From: a virus | Virus record (IMG/VR): IMGVR_UViG_3300032753_000046 | Coordinates: 1 to 49,793 of that record | Direction: 5' to 3' (one strand) | DNA: 49,793 bases | Part shown: positions 41,513 through 49,194 of the stretch, in pieces | Layout of the letters: each line of letters opens with the position of its first letter | Numbering within the stretch: position 1 is the first letter of the stretch | Program-made: the position numbers and the translations under genes | The notes under the pieces: model-generated | The model's database searches: none | Seen by the model: only the letters and a program-made list of their open reading frames with translations | Told to the model about the DNA's origin: nothing

Positions 41513-41520
41513 TATTTAGA
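41513..41520 (-). promoter_or_regulatory. Late promoter, leaderless geometry
   Basis: TCTAAATA on the minus strand, then ACACT, then the ATG at 41507. It lies 4 bases from the T run of the terminator at 41525-41557. Confidence 0.72.
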
Positions 41521-41524
41521 GCAA

Positions 41525-41557
41525 CAAAAAGCCCGGAAATAATATTATTTCCGGGCT
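41525..41557 (-). terminator. Strong rho-independent terminator
   Basis: AGCCCGGAAATAAT (41530-41543) and ATTATTTCCGGGCT (41544-41557) are a perfect 14-base inverted repeat, followed on the minus strand by TTTTT (41525-41529). It ends the message of the 41584-41967 gene 26 bases after its stop. Confidence 0.95.
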
Positions 41558-41583
41558 TCGTTAGTTAATAATAACTTTTTATA

Positions 41584-41967
41584 TTAGAGGTCTGAACCAG
41601 CAACGAAAGTTGCGCCGGTTGCAGTAGTTGTACCAGTTACGCCAGCTGCGGTTAGAGCAGTGTCGATTGCAGAAGCAGTCCAAGCTGATGCTGGGTAAAG
41701 AGCAGCAGCGAAGGTGTCGTTTGAGCCACCAGTTGTGAACTGATAGATGTGTACTGTTGCAAGTTGCTCAAGAGTCTGAACAATGGTTAGAACTTGGGCG
41801 CCAGTCAAGTGGCCAGTAGCAGTAGAAGTGAAGTAGTCAAGCTTTGGGCCCTGTGGTTGTACAGCTACGCCTGAAGTTACAGCGTTAAGAGCGCCAGTTG
41901 TATATGCTGGTGAGTCAATGTGTAGTACTGGTTGAAAATCACCATGTGTCTTTGTAAATTGTGCCAT
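41584..41967 (-). CDS. Small virion structural protein, probably abundant
   Basis: A 127-residue protein: AQFTKTHGDFQPVLHIDSPAY at the start (part: THGDFQPVLHIDSPAY), GVAVQPQGPKLDYFT, TGAQVLTIVQTLEQLATVHI and YPASAWTASAIDTALTAAGV. This Ala/Thr-rich family recurs in T4-like aquatic phages and is listed as structural. It has its own late promoter, a 5'-terminal RNA hairpin and a dedicated strong terminator. It is therefore a single-gene transcript, which implies high-level, independent late expression, as for a major virion component. Confidence 0.8.
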   Translation of the reverse strand: MAQFTKTHGDFQPVLHIDSPAYTTGALNAVTSGVAVQPQGPKLDYFTSTATGHLTGAQVLTIVQTLEQLATVHIYQFTTGGSNDTFAAALYPASAWTASAIDTALTAAGVTGTTTATGATFVAGSDL

Positions 41968-42021
41968 CTTGATGGATCCTTATTAATATTTGGAACCTGC
42001 TGTTCCATATTAATATTTATG
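41968..42021 (-). promoter_or_regulatory. Late promoter with 5'-terminal hairpin leader
   Basis: CATAAATA (42014-42021) on the minus strand; predicted start near 42008. The RNA would begin with a hairpin TGGAAC / GTTCCA (41991-41996, 42002-42007), loop of 5. AAGGATC follows before the ATG at 41967. A hairpin at the very 5' end is typical of stable mRNA. Confidence 0.75.
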
Positions 42022-42048
42022 CCTGGCAACAAAAAAGTCGGTTTTGGG

Positions 42049-43194
42049 TTATCGGCCTTGAAGATTTTGACGAGAAAATCCCATACGATCAACAAACTTA
42101 AGACCTTGTGCGACGAAACCCTCATGTGTCTGTGATCCATCCTGCAAATATCCCTTTACGGGACTATGTGTAGCTGATGCGTCTAATTGTTTCACTACAT
42201 TCATTTTAAGATTGTACAATGATATCCAAACTTTGAAGGCACCTACTAGGCCTTCTTTGTTTACTTCTAGATGTTCTAGAATTTTTTGCTTCATGGCGTC
42301 GGACATAGGTCTAGCTTTTACATACTCTAAAAAGTCTTTTATTAAATTAGTAAGACTACCTGACACAATTTTCTTGTTGATGTAAACTGTAAAAAGTTGA
42401 TTGAATGTATTTCTAGCCTGAGGGGCAGTATTCATCAAATCTTTGATTGATGGTCCATACTGCTGTAGTTCTCTTTCTGCTACGTTCTTGAGTCTAGCTG
42501 GCATTTTTAATTTAGGTGTAATCGGCATCTTACTAGGTACTATAGCTACATTAGAAGCATTTTGTAGATTACCCAATGATCCGTTCAATGAAACAGCCTC
42601 ATCAGTTGACGCCGACTGAGCCGGTATAAACTGGTGGACAGCAATACCAGCGGCTTTTCCTGCTAGTAGTTTACCAACGTCGCTGTTTACATCTACTGTA
42701 TATGCAATTCCATTAGGATTGGCTCTAAACTTGAATACCCCATTTTCATCCTTAAGTGGACTGCTAAATAAAAGATCACCCCAGTAGTAACCATTTCCAC
42801 CGCGATCATCTTTTTCCAAACCAGACCAAATAGTACCAATCAGATGGTATAGATTTCCTCTGTCTACTCCTCTGGCCCGATCATATTCCATAAATTGTTC
42901 AGGACTGTATACTGCTCTACCAGTGCCGTCCTTTTTATTAAACATGTGCTTATCCATGATGGAGAATTTTCCATCAGATCCTCGACCGAATATAAGCGCA
43001 GGATACCCGTCCCATTTGATAGTTATAGAGTTTGGTTGATTTACAGTTGCTTCTATTGCAGATATTGCGCGTTTTGCACCTTCCTCATCCCCTAAAAAAA
43101 CTAAATCTTCAGGATGATCCAAATGACCTTTGCCTTCAACAACTACGGTGTTGATGGATTCCAGTTTATCTATTAAGGCCCTGAGGTCACTCAT
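42049..43194 (-). CDS. KxDG-motif nucleotidyltransferase-like protein
   Basis: A 381-residue protein. It has HLDHPEDLVFLG at the start, then TIKWDGYPALIFGRG, with K60-W-D-G matching motif I (KxDG) of the covalent nucleotidyltransferases (ATP/GTP-dependent ligases and capping enzymes). YYWGDLLFSS follows, with a possible second motif, and near the C-terminus EGFVAQGLKFVDR resembles an EGxV motif IV with a trailing K. Such phage proteins are known but uncharacterised. An adenylyl transfer to RNA or DNA ends is possible; no ligase activity is shown. It overlaps the next upstream gene by four bases. Confidence 0.75.
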   Translation of the reverse strand: MSDLRALIDKLESINTVVVEGKGHLDHPEDLVFLGDEEGAKRAISAIEATVNQPNSITIKWDGYPALIFGRGSDGKFSIMDKHMFNKKDGTGRAVYSPEQFMEYDRARGVDRGNLYHLIGTIWSGLEKDDRGGNGYYWGDLLFSSPLKDENGVFKFRANPNGIAYTVDVNSDVGKLLAGKAAGIAVHQFIPAQSASTDEAVSLNGSLGNLQNASNVAIVPSKMPITPKLKMPARLKNVAERELQQYGPSIKDLMNTAPQARNTFNQLFTVYINKKIVSGSLTNLIKDFLEYVKARPMSDAMKQKILEHLEVNKEGLVGAFKVWISLYNLKMNVVKQLDASATHSPVKGYLQDGSQTHEGFVAQGLKFVDRMGFSRQNLQGR

Positions 43195-44528
43195 TGTGCT
43201 GTTTGATTAATGTCTGCTATAATTTTTTTATATTCAGCTGGGTTTTTGTTTTTTAGTGAGTCCAACGAGGCCTTTATTTGTTCCGAAGAAGTAGAGAGTG
43301 ACCCTGATGTAGATGGGGTATTTTTTATTAATTCAGGTTTAGCTGCGGCTGTAAGTTTGAACGCTAATAATGCCAATTTTTGGAGTGCTTCATTGCCCTT
43401 GTCTTTGCTATACGTAGCATCTACTTGGCTAAGTAAATCACTGATTAGCTTTTGTTGGTTATCATTAATGTTTACTCCGTGCATATAGTTATAAAACCAG
43501 CTATTCAATATCTGAGAAGGTTTTCCTTTAGGGGCAGCGGGTTGTGGTGGCGCCGTCTTTGGTGCGGCGGCCTGTGGCGCTACCGTCTTTGGTGCGGCGG
43601 CCTGTGGCGCTACCGTCTTTGGTGCGGCGGCCGATGACGCAGGCTTTGTGCCGAATCTAGGAGTATTAACCGCTTTAGGCGCAGTTGGTTTTGGTGCATT
43701 GCCGGTAGTTCTAGCCAAAGTAGGATCATATTCTGATATGATACTTTCAAGTACGTAATTTAATCTATCATACGGTGAGACTACGACGGAAACTGGCTTG
43801 CAAGTGCTTATAAAGACTCCAGATCCTTTAACACTTTCAGTCAACCTAATACGAAGACCTAGATTAGCCCAAACCAGTCCGTGTTCCTTAAGCATTTTAC
43901 TTATAGCGCGATATACACTCTGGGTCAAGAACCTTTCACCTGCCTTGCTGCTTGCTGTCCATGCTGGTGCTAGCTTACTGACATCGTATCCAGCATTTGC
44001 AAATTTTAAAATCTTATTAGCAGCAAAGGCGCCACTTTCCTTATCACCCTTAGCTAATTTTTGCATATCTCCTTGCAAGCTTGCAACCATATTAGCCGGA
44101 AGAGGCTTTGCATTTGGTGTAGGTTGAATACTACGTACTTGTCCTTTAAGGTTTTCATAAGGGTCTGTGGATGCTGTATTTTGTGTAGTTGCAGTTGCAG
44201 CAGTCGGGGCAGAAGATGCTGCTGTTGGACCCGCAGACCCTGTCGGGGCAGAAGATGCTGCTGTTGGACCCGCAGACCCTGTCGGGGCAGCTGGTGCTGC
44301 TGATACCCTAGTGGCAGGAGCAGCTACATTAGCCAAAGCCGTTGATGCACTCTTAAGAAAGCTATTGATGAAGTTTTTCTGGGTTAAATTCTGTTGTGCC
44401 CGTTTCATCATTGGCTCAGCGTACTTACCGAGTGTATTCGTAATAGTAGATGCTCCGTAATCTCCAAATACGTTGCTCAATAGACCCTCATCTACTTGCT
44501 TAGGTGAATTAAACTCATTTATCTTCAT
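43191..44528 (-). CDS. Low-complexity structural-type protein with Pro/Ala repeats
   Basis: A 445-residue protein. The N-terminus (KINEFNSPKQVDEGLLSNVFG) is of the kind shared by head-associated proteins of T4-like aquatic phages. Residues 75-110 hold a duplicated APTGSAGPTAASS block. A compact middle follows at 125-285 (ANKILKFANAGYDVSKLAPAW, WANLGLRIRLTES). Residues 295-345 have AAPKTVAPQA repeats, and a helical C-terminal part comes last (ILNSWFYNYMHGV, LISDLLSQVDATYSKDKG). No enzyme motif is visible. The ATG has AGGAGG upstream and lies within the preceding small gene. Confidence 0.72.
   Translation of the reverse strand: MKINEFNSPKQVDEGLLSNVFGDYGASTITNTLGKYAEPMMKRAQQNLTQKNFINSFLKSASTALANVAAPATRVSAAPAAPTGSAGPTAASSAPTGSAGPTAASSAPTAATATTQNTASTDPYENLKGQVRSIQPTPNAKPLPANMVASLQGDMQKLAKGDKESGAFAANKILKFANAGYDVSKLAPAWTASSKAGERFLTQSVYRAISKMLKEHGLVWANLGLRIRLTESVKGSGVFISTCKPVSVVVSPYDRLNYVLESIISEYDPTLARTTGNAPKPTAPKAVNTPRFGTKPASSAAAPKTVAPQAAAPKTVAPQAAAPKTAPPQPAAPKGKPSQILNSWFYNYMHGVNINDNQQKLISDLLSQVDATYSKDKGNEALQKLALLAFKLTAAAKPELIKNTPSTSGSLSTSSEQIKASLDSLKNKNPAEYKKIIADINQTAQ
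43561..43620 (-). repeat. 30-base tandem repeat, two copies
   Basis: Units 43561-43590 and 43591-43620 are identical, with partial copies on either side. They encode the Ala/Pro/Lys decapeptide repeats (AAPKTVAPQ) of the low-complexity structural protein. Confidence 0.9.
44203..44280 (-). repeat. 39-base tandem repeat, two copies
   Basis: Units 44203-44241 and 44242-44280 are identical and a third begins at 44281. They encode 13-residue TGSAGPTAASSAP blocks, in frame, in the same low-complexity protein as the 30-base repeat. Confidence 0.92.
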
Positions 44529-44763
44529 GATTCCTCCTTATGGACTTCGAAAATCTTGCTTGATCTTTACCTTTGATAGCGCTAAGCAATTTCTTTTCAA
44601 GAAATTCTGCTTTTTCAGGAGAATAATTACGATTCATCAATTCAATTAGATTGATAGCACTGGTAATAATATTGGAAGCCCGAGACTCAATAATATGATT
44701 GACATCACGGTTTTCACCATATGCTTGTAATTCCTCAAGAAGGCTTTTTGTTTTCTTTTGCAT
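44515..44763 (-). CDS. Small helical phage protein
   Basis: An 82-residue, mainly helical protein (QKKTKSLLEELQAYGENRDV, IITSAINLIELMNRNYSPEKA in part) ending in a basic tail (FSKSIRRNHEDK). It overlaps the downstream structural gene by 14 bases, and it is the first gene of a late transcript (motif CATAAATA, leader with AGGATC). Similar small proteins lie next to structural genes in other T4-like phages. The function is unknown. Confidence 0.7.
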   Translation of the reverse strand: MQKKTKSLLEELQAYGENRDVNHIIESRASNIITSAINLIELMNRNYSPEKAEFLEKKLLSAIKGKDQARFSKSIRRNHEDK

Positions 44764-44785
44764 TGGGTAAAGATCCTACTGACAG

Positions 44786-44793
44786 TATTTATG
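44786..44793 (-). promoter_or_regulatory. Late promoter ahead of the 44.5 kb structural operon
   Basis: CATAAATA on the minus strand, just inside the end of the helicase gene; leader of about 17 bases with AGGATC before the ATG at 44763. It switches the strand from replication genes to structural genes. Confidence 0.75.
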
Positions 44794-46198
44794 ATTTCTT
44801 GAGAGAATTTAACAACGATTTTAATTGTGCAGATTTGACATCTGCAACTACGTGCTTTGGTGCTGCTTCTACAGTTGCATGTACCGCTGCGTCTACTGAG
44901 CCAACTTGGCTAGTTGTTTTTATTTTACTGATAATGTCATTAGCAGACGGTTGTGGTTTGTAATCATTTTCTGGATCTTCGTCGGTTATTCTCATGGTTT
45001 CGATGTTATATTCTAAGTCGATCTTTTGACCCACTCCAGTGGAACTACGAGACTTCATACACTGAATTTGATACTTTCCGCGTTCACGCATTGACCTGGA
45101 AGTGAAAATACCAAACACATAGTCTGCTGTGTTGATCTTTGAAATACCACCAGCAATGTGTGAGTGATCGAACTCAATTTCTTCAACTGCCGAACGATTC
45201 AACTGCGATGCCGTAACCATCAGAACACCTAATTCCTTAGCTAGATTACGTAGTTCTTCTGAAACATACTTGTCCTTGATAAACTGATCATTAGGATTTA
45301 CTTTTACGGAGACTGGCATGACTAGATCGAGATAATCGATCATCACAAAATCTACTTTGATGCCAGTCTGAATCTGAACTTCTTTTAGATAGCTTCGAAT
45401 ATCATTTACGTTAGACTGTGCCGGAAGACCCTTAACACGATACTTACCAGACTTTCTAGCAACCATCTTGACTTTTAGCTCAGCAGTATCCATATCCTTT
45501 CGAATATCTTTTGTACTCATGCTAGTCAACATGGCATCAGTACGTAGCGAAGTCAATTCTTCTGATAGTTCTAGCGTTATGTATACTCCGCTTAACCCTT
45601 GCTGTAGCCAGTTTAGAGCCAGATTCATCATCACCAATGATTTACCCGAGCCCGAACCACCTGCAAAGATGTTCAACTCTCCTCGACTCATGCCACCATA
45701 CATGACACGATCAAGCTGTGGCCAACCTGTGCTTACTTGACCACCTGCATTGAAGTATTTGTTTAGTCGCTCTTTTGGATCAGCAAAGTAGTCTGTACCC
45801 ATATCTCGTTGCAATGAAATCTGAATAGCATCTTTTATTAATTTTTCAATTGGATTAAAGTCGCCCTTCTCTAGCATATCCGCTGCTTTAAGAATGGCTC
45901 GCTCAAGCTCTTGTCTCTTAGTGAATGATTCGAATTCTTCTAGAAACCAATCATAGTGTCCATCAGTAAGCTCTGGTATAGGTTCTATGCTAACACCAGT
46001 CGTAGCCTTGATCTGAATAGGATCCGGCATAACATTATATTTGGTAGCGTGTTCTACCAAGAATTCTGCGGATGCTCTCAGCGTCCTATCAAAATTATTT
46101 GGATTCATGATGTTTATGACGCGAGTATATAACTCGGCGTTGGTTACCATCATACGTAGAAAGAGCGTCTGTACGTCTATGTTATATTCTTTTGTCAA
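44789..46198 (-). CDS. 41: Replicative DNA helicase (gp41, DnaB-like)
   Basis: A 469-residue hexameric helicase. The N-terminal helical domain spans about 1-150. The RecA-like core includes the Walker A GGSGSGKS (about 180-187), GVYITLELSEELTSLR, Walker B VDFVMIDYLDLV, and the sensor/arginine region LMVTASQLNRSA with HIAGGISKINTADYVFG. T4 gp41 (475) unwinds DNA at the fork and works with primase gp61. It overlaps the primase gene by 17 bases. No intein interrupts it, though gp41 inteins are known in related phages. The C-terminal 60 residues are an extension rich in Ala and Lys. Confidence 0.96.
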   Translation of the reverse strand: MTKEYNIDVQTLFLRMMVTNAELYTRVINIMNPNNFDRTLRASAEFLVEHATKYNVMPDPIQIKATTGVSIEPIPELTDGHYDWFLEEFESFTKRQELERAILKAADMLEKGDFNPIEKLIKDAIQISLQRDMGTDYFADPKERLNKYFNAGGQVSTGWPQLDRVMYGGMSRGELNIFAGGSGSGKSLVMMNLALNWLQQGLSGVYITLELSEELTSLRTDAMLTSMSTKDIRKDMDTAELKVKMVARKSGKYRVKGLPAQSNVNDIRSYLKEVQIQTGIKVDFVMIDYLDLVMPVSVKVNPNDQFIKDKYVSEELRNLAKELGVLMVTASQLNRSAVEEIEFDHSHIAGGISKINTADYVFGIFTSRSMRERGKYQIQCMKSRSSTGVGQKIDLEYNIETMRITDEDPENDYKPQPSANDIISKIKTTSQVGSVDAAVHATVEAAPKHVVADVKSAQLKSLLNSLKKS

Positions 46199-47159
46199 GC
46201 GTTCTCCGTTGCATCTTAAGCTTGATTTTGCTAGTAGTTGCGCTTTGCAATATACTTAGCAGAGTAGGAAGTCTTCCATACTTTCTAACAGCATCATTGG
46301 TGTCTTTTATTCCTTCGGCCCAATTTGGTATACTCACCTGAAAACCCAAATCTAGCGCTCGGTCACATATAGCTAGCCCTGTCTTATCCAAATCAGGAAC
46401 TACAATAATACGTTTATTAAGGCGACGAAGAACCTCTGCTTGTTCGTCGCTTATAGTATCATGAGTTAGTGCGCAGCCATTGATACTGAGTGCGTCAAAT
46501 ATGCCCTCAACAACGATACATACTTCCCATTCTGGTTTTTGTAAGTCGAAGCCAAATACGAATCCGGGTTGTTGCTCCTTAATATATTTGGGAAATCTGT
46601 CATCTAGATATCTGCTTATATGACCGACAACTTTATTATTGAAAGTATATGGAATGATAATTCTATTAGCATTTCTACCTTCATCTTTAGGAGTGATTAA
46701 AAATGGATAATCGTTTGGTTGAAATCCTCTTGTGGAAAGATAGTCTATAAAAGGTTTATGCTCAGGACAGGCAGAATCAATCATTATAGCATTTTGTGGT
46801 AGCGGTATCTCATTAAATCTTACTTTCTTGAGATTTTTCTTTATCGTATATAGGTCTACTAAATCTCGATGCTGAAGGCTCTCAAAATTCCATTTAGTAA
46901 TCTCACTGTCACCGACACCGCACCAAAGCAATAATTGTCGTAGATTCTTACTAATTTGTTTACCTAAGGTAAATCCGCACTTGTAATCGCAGTTAAAGCA
47001 ATGAAACGACCAGTTAACGTCTGTTATAAACTTGATTCCGCCGCGCATACGTTTATCTGCTTTATGACCGCGATGATGACAGCACGGTGCATTAAAGCTA
47101 ATCCAGCCACTACCGGTAGTCTTCTTTTTTCCCGGAATTACTGACAGAATATTAAACAT
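46182..47159 (-). CDS. 61: DNA primase (gp61)
   Basis: A 325-residue primase. An N-terminal zinc ribbon with CCHHRGHK and CFNCDYKC (about 26-61) binds template. The Toprim domain follows: VCIVVEGIFDALSI with the catalytic Glu, and IIVVPDLDKTGL with the D-x-D. The length matches T4 gp61 (342). It makes RNA primers for lagging-strand synthesis with gp41 downstream. A sigma70-type promoter lies immediately upstream (47166-47193) and places its start on the ATG. The C-terminus is Lys/Arg-rich, close to the helicase start. Confidence 0.94.
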   Translation of the reverse strand: MFNILSVIPGKKKTTGSGWISFNAPCCHHRGHKADKRMRGGIKFITDVNWSFHCFNCDYKCGFTLGKQISKNLRQLLLWCGVGDSEITKWNFESLQHRDLVDLYTIKKNLKKVRFNEIPLPQNAIMIDSACPEHKPFIDYLSTRGFQPNDYPFLITPKDEGRNANRIIIPYTFNNKVVGHISRYLDDRFPKYIKEQQPGFVFGFDLQKPEWEVCIVVEGIFDALSINGCALTHDTISDEQAEVLRRLNKRIIVVPDLDKTGLAICDRALDLGFQVSIPNWAEGIKDTNDAVRKYGRLPTLLSILQSATTSKIKLKMQRRTLDKRI

Positions 47160-47165
47160 AAAGGT

Positions 47166-47193
47166 ATTGTAACACTTACTGAGTAAAACTCAA
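47166..47193 (-). promoter_or_regulatory. Sigma70-type promoter, primase-helicase operon
   Basis: On the minus strand TTGAGT (47188-47193), a 16-base spacer and TACAAT (47166-47171), then six bases and the ATG at 47159. Same spacing as the promoter of the nuclease at 38743-39429. A stem with one bulge (TTACTTGAGT / ACTCAGTAA) overlaps the -35. Confidence 0.55.
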
Positions 47194-47206
47194 GTAATAC
47201 GGTAAC

Positions 47207-47986
47207 TTAGCGAGATAGAATATTGGTGACCGCGCCGGCGTTGCTAGAAAATACCATACGAACAAACGGATGGAAACCTTTTATAGTGTATCCAAAAGTA
47301 TCAGTAACATCCTCGTATGTATTGTTAAGAATAGGATACCAATCAGCGTCAGGTTGGGTAGATCCTTCAATTGTCACATCACCATTGTATTGGTCATAGC
47401 TAGCCTGTATAGTGAGTATAGGATTGTCTTCTGTGTTTATGACACTACTATAGTATGCTCTTGAATTCGCAGGAACAGACCATTCAGCATTATTGTTTAG
47501 ATTAGGAAAGGCTTGACCAGACGGAATAGTAACATTGGATGAAGGGACAAATGCAGGAAGCACAGAATTGACAATATTCATATCGCCCCTTGCGCCTGCA
47601 TTTTGATCCACGAAGACCGGATATCCGAAGTCTCCGATAGGAATCTCTAGAGAATAGTGACATTTCTGCGCAGGAATGTCCTCGATGTCAGCCGCATTTA
47701 AATTCAAAGACGCAATTCCAGTAAGAGGAAGATCCAAATCTAAGGCTTTGTTAATTAATACAGCATTACCGTCATAGCTGATAACTCTGCAGGTGATTGA
47801 TTTACCTGTAATGTCGACGGGCTTTTGTTCCTGATTGAGAAACTGAAATTGGATTTTATTGTCCACACCTCTGTGTAGCGTTAGTGGTTTGGCGTACTGG
47901 GGCATGTATATTCTCGCTGAGTTACCTACTAGTAGGACAACAATCTGGCGTTGGACATACACGAATACTTGAGTACTATAAGCCAT
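47207..47986 (-). CDS. Conserved T4-like phage structural protein
   Basis: A 259-residue beta-rich protein: AYSTQVFVYVQRQIVVLLVG, then YAKPLTLHRGVDNKIQFQFL, ITGKSITCRVISYDGNAVLI and FHPFVRMVFSS at the end. The first 115 residues resemble an immunoglobulin-like or BppU-like N-terminal fold used to build baseplates. Related proteins in aquatic T4-like phages are listed as virion proteins. It stands alone with a late promoter between the primase operon and a plus-strand gene. The exact virion location is unknown. Confidence 0.72.
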   Translation of the reverse strand: MAYSTQVFVYVQRQIVVLLVGNSARIYMPQYAKPLTLHRGVDNKIQFQFLNQEQKPVDITGKSITCRVISYDGNAVLINKALDLDLPLTGIASLNLNAADIEDIPAQKCHYSLEIPIGDFGYPVFVDQNAGARGDMNIVNSVLPAFVPSSNVTIPSGQAFPNLNNNAEWSVPANSRAYYSSVINTEDNPILTIQASYDQYNGDVTIEGSTQPDADWYPILNNTYEDVTDTFGYTIKGFHPFVRMVFSSNAGAVTNILSR

Positions 47987-48012
47987 GGTTACTTGTTATC
48001 CCTATCATCATA

Positions 48013-48020
48013 TATTTAGT
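48013..48020 (-). promoter_or_regulatory. Late promoter, 259-residue structural gene
   Basis: ACTAAATA on the minus strand; predicted start near 48007, leader about 21 bases, ATG 47986. The leader has GATAGGGATAAC, with a weak ribosome site. Confidence 0.65.
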
Positions 48021-48074
48021 CTTAGAAATATGAAAATATTATCTTTGGGCAAAATAGTGTAAATATAGTATAGT

Positions 48075-48455
48075 ATGAGCAGCAACGAATTTTTCAAGAA
48101 ATTAAGTGAAAATCACCCGTTTATTTCGGTGTGTTCCTATGCGCAACAAGATTATGTGGGCATCATTCAAAACAGGGATGATATGGTCACTACGCTCTAT
48201 GACTATGGTGCAATAGTTCAGTCTGAGTTGCGAGCTAAGTTTTTAGAATTAGGTGATATATGGTGGTGGGAATCGAATAGATCGATCCCCATCAACATAT
48301 TTCTCAAAGAAGAATGGGCTATCTTTAGACCATACATTCGAACATTCAATAACAAGAGTTTGATCGTTCTTCACGGACCCGTAGTTAGCATTACTGAATT
48401 TACTAAAAAGCGGGCTAAAAGAAAGAGCATCACACTGGTTAAGCGTTTGCCCTAG
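48075..48455 (+). CDS. Unknown phage protein with GDIWWWESNR motif
   Basis: A 126-residue plus-strand protein. The central segment LGDIWWWESNRSIPINIFL and the C-terminal basic stretch KKRAKRKSITLVKRLP are conserved features I know from unknown proteins of T4-like aquatic phages. The N-terminus is helical and then beta-rich. No zinc or nuclease motif is visible. It is a lone plus-strand gene whose end overlaps the deformylase gene by four bases, tail to tail. An AT-rich TAAATATAGTATAGT sequence precedes the ATG, but no promoter can be assigned firmly. Confidence 0.72.
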   Translation: MSSNEFFKKLSENHPFISVCSYAQQDYVGIIQNRDDMVTTLYDYGAIVQSELRAKFLELGDIWWWESNRSIPINIFLKEEWAIFRPYIRTFNNKSLIVLHGPVVSITEFTKKRAKRKSITLVKRLP

Positions 48456-48949
48456 CGGCCTTTTTTTGCGTCTTTGGTTCTCTTTTCTTTAGCCATTTTC
48501 ATACTAAGATCACCCACACGCTGATCAAATGTTATTCCCATCAGATGATCATACTCATGAAGGAAAACACGGGCCATAAACCCAGAAATTTCTTCTTGTT
48601 TGGTTTCTCCTGTGGTCGTTTGATATTCAACCATGGCGCCGGCGGGCCTCTTTACCTTAAGGTAAAGATTAGGAAAGCTTAGACAGCCTTCAAGCGAAAA
48701 GTCTCGTTCCTCTGATAACGCGACAATCTTTGGATTGATGCAGACAACCATCTTAGTAAAGTTACCCATGATAAAGATACGCTTCTTAATTCCGCACTGC
48801 GGAGCGGCAAGACCGACGCCCCCGTTTTCAGTTAGAACACGAACCATTTCCTTTACTAGATCGGTCGGATCACCGTCAACTTCAAAATCCCATAATTCGG
48901 AAACTTCTAATAGTTGCGGATCGTTTTCTTTTAAGAGTTCTAATTTCAT
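48452..48949 (-). CDS. def: Peptide deformylase
   Basis: A 165-residue peptide deformylase. All three family motifs are present: GGVGLAAPQ, EGCLSFP and FLHEYDHLMG (Cys and two His for the metal, Glu as catalyst). It removes the formyl group from nascent peptides. Phage deformylases are known from cyanophages and other aquatic phages, where they may favour phage protein synthesis or turnover of host proteins. The C-terminus is Lys-rich (MKMAKEKRTKDAKKGR), an unusual tail. The start overlaps the upstream gene by four bases (ATGA). Confidence 0.95.
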   Translation of the reverse strand: MKLELLKENDPQLLEVSELWDFEVDGDPTDLVKEMVRVLTENGGVGLAAPQCGIKKRIFIMGNFTKMVVCINPKIVALSEERDFSLEGCLSFPNLYLKVKRPAGAMVEYQTTTGETKQEEISGFMARVFLHEYDHLMGITFDQRVGDLSMKMAKEKRTKDAKKGR

Positions 48950-49194
48950 CGCTTTAACACATCCATCATTTTTTCTTTACCCATTTTGTCTTCGTCGTAT
49001 AGTTGCACATATCTAACTACAATGACTGTTATCAGTACTATCAGTCCAAATATGATGGCGGTCGCAACATATCCAAAATGTCTTAACGCATATATTTCAC
49101 TAAATATCAACGCAACAACACCAATTGTAATAGGTAACCACTTTACACCGTCCCAGATGGCCTGTAATACTAACCTAATGTTAATTAATTTCAT
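48946..49194 (-). CDS. Small membrane protein, two transmembrane segments
   Basis: An 82-residue protein from the ATG at 49194 (MKLINIRL), with AGGAAAAGGAG just upstream. The in-frame TTG at 49209 is less likely. Two hydrophobic segments span about residues 20-40 (WLPITIGVVALIFSEIYAL) and 45-63 (YVATAIIFGLIVLITVIVV), followed by a charged tail (YDEDKMGKEKMMDVLKR). The topology would suit a holin or antiholin, or an accessory inner-membrane protein. It is nested in a tightly overlapping operon with the deformylase and MazG-like genes. Confidence 0.68.
   Translation of the reverse strand: MKLINIRLVLQAIWDGVKWLPITIGVVALIFSEIYALRHFGYVATAIIFGLIVLITVIVVRYVQLYDEDKMGKEKMMDVLKR

Noticed and set aside
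48060-48075. TAAATATAG before the plus-strand gene at 48075 as another leaderless late promoter.
   Set aside because: The spacing to the ATG does not match the 5-base rule, and several overlapping AT-rich -10-like boxes make any choice arbitrary.
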